From the NCBI GenBank assembly GCA_002751075.1, contig NAOQ01000140.1, forward strand, positions 117,465 through 130,571: 13,107 nucleotides of DNA. The letters are read 5' to 3'. A model generated the notes under the pieces. The model saw only the letters and a program-made list of their open reading frames with translations, ran no database searches and was not told the origin of the DNA. Position 1 is the stretch's first letter; each line of letters opens with the position of its first letter. Positions 7,342 through 13,107 of this stretch are shown here, in pieces. Source of the DNA: Ichthyophonus hoferi (lineage: Eukaryota; Opisthokonta; Ichthyosporea; Ichthyophonida; Ichthyophonidae). The translations under genes and the position numbers were made by a program.

Positions 7342-9407
7342 CTATGTAAAATATGTCAAGGTGGATTTCCATTGATTCTGACTCTCTCCATATGTCTCAT
7401 TCCATTTCCTTAGTTGTTCTGTGGCTTGAGTGCTTTCAGAGCAACTTGCACTGACCTCTTTCTTGGCTTCCTCTATAGTATTACAGCATAGGATAGGATA
7501 GGATACGACATGATGGGATAGGAAAGGAAAGGAGAAGAGAGAAGAGAGAAGAAATGATAGGGCAGAATAGGATATGAGGATAGTATATAGGATAGTATAG
7601 TAGACAAGGGTTAACTGACAGTCTTTGGGGAGTACTTGCATACAATACATACTATATACATATATAAAGACAATATTTTCAAGCAACATCTATAATATAA
7701 ATAGCATATATTATATAACACATCAAAGTATAGCATTTATAACATAACACAAACAACATAATATAATGGATTATAATATAAGATAATATCGCACAATAAC
7801 ATCAAAACACGCAACTACCTACCAAAATCCTTCATTCTTAGTTCTCTGATATAGGGTGGATCCACTGGCTTCTTACGAGTTTTGACCGTAACCATACTAG
7901 AGTGTATATAAGATATATATGTCAGTATGTTAGTATGGTAGTATGAAAAACTAGTAGTACAGTATAATGTAAAATACAACGGCAATATAATAGTATAATA
8001 GTGGTACAATGTATAAATTTGTCTGTGTCTATTTATTGAACTGCCAATGAAAAACTATAGAGCACCAATGACTTCATAGAAAAAAGAATGAATGAATGAT
8101 TAAACACCTATAATAAGGGAGTATGACACATTATAGAACCACTAATTCCACTAATTAAACAAAAGCACACATTATACATAGCAACCTAACAGCTTAGTAA
8201 CCTAGCAACCAACCTCGAATCAAATCGTGGGGAATCTAGTGCAGAATAACTGACAGGAGGCAGGGCCGATACCGTAGAAGCATTCTTTCCCTCTACTTGC
8301 AGCTTCTCGACCAAGCCTTCATTAGCTATTATCTCTCTTATAGGGTGATAGGAGGCCGCCACACAGAGGTTACGAATATCACTACCACTGTACCCCTCAA
8401 GGAGACGGCTGGTCTGTGTGTAGAAGGGGAGGATAAAAGGGGAAGATAGGAGGGTGACGGAAGCGCAAAGAAGAAAGGTGAGCAAACGTACATCTATATA
8501 GATATAGATATAGATTGATTATATTACAATATATAGATTAAAATAAAATATAGACATAAACGTATACGGAAAAATGGTTATATGTATGCTCTCTTACATA
8601 ACATAACATAGTATAATAAAACATCCCAAATATAACATAACTATACATACTATGGGCATATACAAACACATACATATACGCCTACCTACCTCTACATAAT
8701 CAAAGTTATCTTCTAGTTTCTCTGACCGTAGTAACACCTTTAATATCTGTTCTCGTTGGTTAAGATCAGGTAGATCTACCAATAATCTCTGGAGATTAAA
8801 ATATTTAAATTTAAAAGAAAGTTGGTTAATCAATATACCTGACAGTATATAAATCAATTGAAATATATATAGAAAGAATCCAAAAATTAGTACATACTAT
8901 AAAATAAACCAATCAAGATACTTATACATACTACCATGCAGGCAGTATAATAATATCATAGTATATTATTATATAATTACACGTACATACACCCACTTAC
9001 ATGCATACATATATACTAAAAAAAAGCATATATATATCTTAAAGTAAATCAATAGAAACACATAAAAATAAAAATAAAAATAAAAATAATGCATCCATAC
9101 CCTAGGTAGGCGTCTGAGTACAGCATCATCGAGGTCAAAGGGCCTATTGGTTGCAGCCAGTACTATGACTCTCTCATCGGCCTTGGTAGTCAGCCCATCC
9201 CACATAGACATGAATTCATTCTTTATCTTCCTCATGCCGTCGTGTTCGTATTGACTATCACGGCGTCCTAACATACTATCGATCTCGTCTGTATTGTTGT
9301 ATTATAAGAATAGGTATTACTATTACTATTACTATTACTATTATTATTATTATCATTGTTATTATTATTACTATGCCTACTATCATTATCATTACTATTA
9401 CTATTAC

Positions 9408-9451
<44 letters not shown>

Positions 9452-12400
9452 GTAGTAGTAGTAGTAGTAATATTACAAGTTGTATTATATAACTATGTAT
9501 TACTATAATAAAGCAGGTCATTGATAGGTGTATATCGCGGGGCATATACATGTAAGGATACATACACCCAGCTATTTATAATAACAATTAACAATACAGT
9601 GCAACATAGCACATGCCAATACACCTATACCTATACTCACCTGCCCAAATACACACATACCTATAAATATAACACAAGGTGTAATCTTGCTAGCCAGTGT
9701 AAACACAGCCTTCGAAAACTTCTCTCCCTCTCCCACCCATTTACTAGTGATTGAACTAACTGATATATTCAGGAAGTTTGCCCCACTCTGAGCTGCTACT
9801 GCCTTAGCCAATAAAGTTTTGCCTGTTCCAGGAGGACCAAACAGAAGAATTCCTGGTAAAGGAGGGTAAATATTAGTATAGAAACGGGAAAAATGTAGGG
9901 TAAACATAATATAGCTTTTCTTCATCTTACGTCATTACTCTGACAATTGACAATGACGCATGTCAGATCTATAGTGTAAACAAAACTAGAGACCCTGTTT
10001 CAACCACACGGTGATTAACTTATACTATTGTAAACATATGTGATGAAAAGAGAAACCGAATTCAGATCCAGGTATATAACTAATATAATATGGTATACAG
10101 GAATTAATCTCAATTTGAATGATTATAATGTAGGTTTGATAGATAATTTCTACTATTTGATTAATAGCAGATAATAACTAAATAGAATATGTAATATATA
10201 TATATATTATATAAATAAATAAATAAGGAAACATTGTGACGTACTACATGTTTTAGCAGTTAGTGCTTGTCAGTGCTTACTATCCATCAACACATACCAA
10301 TGCCGAGTTTAAAGCTTAATTTAAGGGTTAGTCTCTAGATTAATAGGGTTATTGTATATATACAGCTATATATACATATAGAGTAGTAATATAATCAGAA
10401 AGAAAAGACTAAAATATAATAGAGGGAGAGAGGGAGGGAGATGCTGCATACCTTTTAGAGGTTTGGTTAGATTGCCTCGTGTAAATAGCTCAGGCCGCCT
10501 TAGGGGTAGGATAACAAGTTCAAAAAGAGTATTTTTAACCTAGGGAAGAGGGAGAAGGTTAGAGAGAGAGAAATATGGATATGTGTATATGTGGGAGTAG
10601 AGAGAAAACATACCTTAGAGAGTGCACCAATATCATCAAACGTAACGCCTATTTGATTGGCAAAAATCACGTTGCTAAGCAACGCCTTCTCATAGTCATT
10701 GTCAGTCACCACCTCCTACGATTATAACCATAAGTGTTACCAACTCTACTACCTCACAGCACATATGTCATTAGATAGAACTATCATTACTGTACACTTT
10801 ATCTACTTATTATCTATTTCCTAGTAATCTTGTCTTACTAAATTATTGGTTTATATTTTTTACCGCGTCAAATTTAATCAGAGAGTTCATTTATAAATCC
10901 AATACTTCTTCAATTTATTTTGTCTATTAGAAAGTTACAACTAAATGGTATTATACCAAGAATAGTAATTAACCTAAGATCAACAAACAATAATGACCAA
11001 TGAGTACACTAAAATACGATATAACTTAATGGCGTAGGTAAACGTGTATGACATATATAGCCATATATAGGTAAGTACATACAAATATAGTAATTATTTT
11101 GACAACAATAAAGTATGACATAAAGAAAATTCTATAAAAAATACAGTGACAAATATTCCACCCTATTATATACTGCCTCCAAATAGAAAATAAAAATCTA
11201 ACTATAGTTTTAAAATATAATAATAAAGTATAGATTTAGAAAATCATGTGTGTTTGATTGCAATGAAATTATAATTATTTTATCTCCCTTAATTTTTAAC
11301 ATGCTATACCATCTAAGAATCTATAGGGACTATATATTTATACCATAATCTCACTAATTAGATAGTGTTATTAAAATGTACTAAATATAAAACACGAAAG
11401 TAATAAATATCATAAAGAAAGAAAGAGATAGAGATAAAGGTATGGTGTAATATGTAGTTATGCCGGTATAAAGCCATGCTATATACCATCCTATCATATA
11501 CTCTACCTACCTGAACAATGTTCCGTCTCTCTTTCTTTGCCGCTTGCACACCTACATATAGTCCACCCTCACCATCAGCCAATAATTCCAATGCTAAGAT
11601 AGTCTTATTTGATACAATTAGGTAGTTCAAGTACATGATAATTTAAAGGTACGAGACTATAGGATAATTATAATAGTAAAGATAGTCGTATATAGAGGTG
11701 AGGTATATGGGAGACTCGTATGATTGTAGGACACTAGTCAATGTTAGTTCTGAACTACAGAGCTATATGTGTATAATGGTACAATAGTATAACAGTATAA
11801 TAATCTAATAATATAATAAAACATAGCATACTCACTCATAAAAAACATACCATATAATATAAATACAATTCAACCATTTAAGCGTGATAAACGAGTGCTG
11901 CACTCTACTGTCATGTATATCATAAGAGTAATGCATGACCTCTAGCCTATTGCAGAACATACTAATATACTACTATTCTAATATACTACTATTCTAATAT
12001 CCTACTATACTAATATCCTACTATACTAATATCCTAATATACTACTATTCTATTATATTACTATACTAATATACTACTATACTATTAGGTTACTATATTA
12101 ATACTAATATACTACTTTACTATTAGGTTACTATATTAATACTAATATACTACTATACTATTAGGTTACTATATTAATACTAATATACTACTTTACTATT
12201 ATACTACTATACCACCATATTACAATACTATCATACGAACATATCCCTACCTGCATACCAGGCTAGTCCAGCTACTAAGGAAGGAAGGGGCAGTTCTAGG
12301 GTCTCCACCTTCTTCTTGGCCTAGGGGTCAGTATAGGTTGAGCAATGACCACATATATAGGTAGATAGATAGATAGATATGCTAGTCACAATATAGTACA

Positions 12401-12981
12401 CCTTGGTATTCAGCATTGTCAGGCTAATCCCATAAACCAATAAACCAATAAATACATAAATAAATACATGACATACTATGCATATCACATACACTATAGT
12501 TAACGCACCCACCCCACTCTATCCTACCGTACAATATCACCCCCCTACCTTATAACTTACCTTGGCTATCTTATTCTTCTCTCCCTCTCCATCCTCCTCT
12601 CCCTTTCTCTTTCCCTTGACTGTCAACACAGTACCATCATTACCAACATTGTCCTCTACCTCTTTTTCTTTTTCTTTCTCTTTTTCTTTTTCTTTTTCTT
12701 TTTCTTTTTCTTTCTCTTTTTCCTTATCTTTTTCTTTCTCTTTTTCCTTATCTTTCCTTTTACCTCTTTCCATATACTTTTCCTTAACCATTATAATTTC
12801 ATCTGATGTCATATCCTCGTCATCACTTTGATCCCCCTCATCCCATTCGCTAGCCGTTTCATGGCCCAATGATCTAAGGTGATCGCTAATAGCATATCCA
12901 ATCACAAGGTCCATATGTTTACTACTTAGGACTGCTTCCCGAAGGATCTCAGCTGCTTCACAGTTAAGGAGCTCTTCCTCT
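7342..12981 (-). CDS. AAA+ ATPase, Msp1/ATAD1-related long (plant-like) type, C-terminal 548 residues in eleven exons
   Basis: Minus-strand exons in order: 12981-12561, 12320-12251, 11593-11511, 10715-10614, 10539-10452, 9852-9661, 9288-9101, 8788-8690, 8413-8214, 7896-7823, 7472-7342 (stop TAG). All phases agree. The N-terminal part lies past the right edge. Visible residues: 1-40 contain [10 protein letters not shown] and [16 protein letters not shown], then an acidic stretch and a Lys-Glu tract (about 75-107). [20 protein letters not shown] and [20 protein letters not shown] lead into Walker A GPPGTGKT (260-267). [19 protein letters not shown] follows, then Walker B VIFIDEID (D319, E320; an intron splits it), sensor 1 AATNRPFD, arginine-finger segment VLRRLPRRLL, and [11 protein letters not shown]. 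The tail is LRKWNETYG...STLTYFT. All catalytic residues are present, so it should be an active hexameric ATPase. The order and spacing match long plant AAA proteins, several with FHA domains; the substrate and site of action are unknown. Msp1/ATAD1 relatives extract proteins from mitochondrial or peroxisomal membranes. Confidence 0.93.
7484..7600. repeat. GGATA and GGAAA/GAGAGAA polypurine tract in the last ATPase intron
   Basis: On the plus strand, GGATA units (7491-7505) run into GGAAAGGAAAGGAGAAGAGAG-like purines to about 7555, then more GATAGG. On the transcript strand this is a long pyrimidine tract before the acceptor of the last exon (AG at 7474-7473), so it probably acts as an extended polypyrimidine tract. 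The intron spans 7473-7822. Confidence 0.75.
7897..8213 (-). other. ATPase intron with a non-typical GTTGGT donor
   Basis: The phase of the flanking exons (phase 2, serine built from AG plus T) fixes the donor at 8213, which reads GTTGGT rather than the GTA found in nearly all other introns here. It is AT-rich and otherwise holds nothing I can name. Confidence 0.7.
9064..9090. repeat. AAAAAT/AAATAA microsatellite in an ATPase intron
   Basis: Four to five units of ATAAAA occur just downstream of the GTATGG donor of the intron 8789-9100. The rest of that intron is AT-rich and unremarkable. Confidence 0.8.
9309..9480. repeat. ATT/ACT trinucleotide array in an ATPase intron
   Basis: Runs of (ATTACT)n, (ATT)n and (AGT)n fill most of the acceptor side of the intron 9289-9660. 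It is transcribed as (AAT)n/(AGT)n. The stop-free minus frame here encodes only Ile/Val strings and is an artefact. Confidence 0.92.
9853..10451 (-). other. AT-rich ATPase intron without recognisable content
   Basis: This 599-nt intron separates the exon ending LTKPLK from the Walker A exon. It contains (TA)n and (AAAT)n runs at about 10191-10226 and a GAGAGGGAGGGAG purine run at about 10421-10441. A TACTAAT branch-like site lies about 20-25 nt before the acceptor at 9853. Otherwise I see nothing in it. Confidence 0.75.
10716..11510 (-). other. Largest ATPase intron, hosting dispersed repeat copy 2
   Basis: This 795-nt intron lies between the exons ending RRNIVQ and starting [10 protein letters not shown]. 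It is very AT-rich. Its middle holds the second copy of the dispersed repeat that also occurs in the intergenic region. No open frame or other feature stands out. Confidence 0.75.
10925..11095. repeat. Dispersed repeat, copy 2 (within an ATPase intron)
   Basis: Diverged relative of about 5905-6065, same orientation. The clearest part is 10989-11040, containing ATAATGACCAATGAGTACAC and GTAGGTAAACG. Identity is moderate with small indels, so the two copies are old. The limits are approximate. Confidence 0.6.
11950..12235. repeat. TACTA-rich minisatellite with an exact 38-bp unit
   Basis: In the intron 11594-12250, short CTACTATACTAATAT-like units (about 11960-12080) pass into a 38-bp unit containing ATTAGGTTACTATATTAATA. 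Its ATTAGG word recurs at 12084, 12122 and 12160, a period of exactly 38. Alternate units carry CTATAC or CTTTAC, so a 76-bp dimeric level may exist. The rest of the intron (11594-11949) is AT-rich with no named content. Confidence 0.88.
12658..12770 (-). repeat. Hexanucleotide coding repeat for a Lys-Glu tract
   Basis: Inside the first visible ATPase exon, minus-strand AAAGAA/AAAGAG units encode an alternating Lys-Glu run of about 30 residues with a few Asp. Wobble changes (GAA/GAG) are present, and two blocks of AAGGATAAG interrupt it. The plus-strand frame of Ser-Phe over the same bases is a shadow. Confidence 0.92.
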
Positions 12982-12989
12982 CTGCATAT

Positions 12990-13107
12990 GGTAGTGTGAT
13001 AGTATGAATGCTAGTATGATAGCATGTATGATATTTTGTATGATGGTATGTATGATATTATGTATGATATTATGTATGGTAGTATGTATGATATTATATA
13101 TGATAGT
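12990..13107. repeat. TATGATAGTATG-type microsatellite in the ATPase intron at the right edge
   Basis: Degenerate units such as TATGATATTATG, TATGATAGTATG and TATGATGGTATG run to the window edge, upstream (in gene sense) of the first visible ATPase exon. The acceptor CATATGCAG (AG at 12983-12982) ends this intron. The variant words resemble the interruptions in the array at 1-821. Confidence 0.85.

Noticed and set aside
10255-10285. GCAGTTAGTGC followed by TGTCAGT, also found near 3575-3597
   Set aside because: An 11-base and a 7-base word at different spacing; not enough to call a shared element.
12251-12320. Hydrophobic segment [17 protein letters not shown] as a membrane span
   Set aside because: It aligns with a soluble helical segment before the AAA module in the plant relatives and is short and split by an intron.
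12562-12831. Ser-Phe-rich plus-strand frame
   Set aside because: It is the antisense shadow of the Lys-Glu coding repeat in the ATPase exon.
1-13107. tRNA, rRNA, CRISPR or intact transposon
   Set aside because: I found no T-loop-like GGTTCGA context, no regular spacer array and no transposase or reverse transcriptase motifs.

Overview
The window comes from an intron-rich, AT-rich nuclear genome of a eukaryote, probably a protist or an early-diverging fungus; the lineage cannot be fixed from the sequence alone. Reasons: two conserved eukaryotic genes are broken into many short exons (70-421 nt) by GT-AG introns of 74-795 nt. Several introns have a TACTAAC-like branch site 20-30 nt before the acceptor (3099-3105, 3672-3678, 5245-5251). 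The introns and spacers are full of tetranucleotide and other simple repeats. There is no sign of bacterial operon structure, and I saw no tRNA, rRNA, CRISPR array or intact transposon.

Layout. 1-924: a long TATG microsatellite, then a short spacer, most likely intron. 925-5354 (+): nine exons of the gene for translation initiation factor eIF2B subunit beta, complete except for the first exon or exons. 5355-7341: convergent intergenic region holding polyadenylation signals, a doubtful spliced 100-codon gene on the minus strand, one copy of a dispersed repeat, an unexplained 87-codon frame, and a degenerate duplicate of the 3' end of the next gene. 7342-12981 (-): eleven exons of an Msp1/ATAD1-related AAA+ ATPase of the long type best known in plants; its 5' part lies beyond the right edge. 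12984-13107: another TATG/TATGATAGTATG microsatellite in an intron of that gene.

Both gene models were assembled by hand. Every splice junction was checked for GT...AG and phase, and each model adds up to an exact number of codons (347 residues plus stop; 548 residues plus stop), with family-typical sequence across every junction. The two genes converge. They have no shared pathway that I know of: one acts in cytosolic translation initiation, the other is a hexameric membrane- or complex-remodelling ATPase.

The most unusual content is in the non-coding part. There is a degenerate copy of the end of eIF2B-beta exon 5 inside the following intron. A well-formed alternative terminal exon with its own poly(A) signal lies inside intron 7. 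That same intron carries a 12-bp minisatellite organised into exact 60-bp higher-order units. A second partial gene-end duplication lies just past the ATPase gene and keeps the reading frame and stop. A diverged dispersed repeat is present both in the intergenic region and in an ATPase intron. I found nothing that I can defend as a wholly new biological system.
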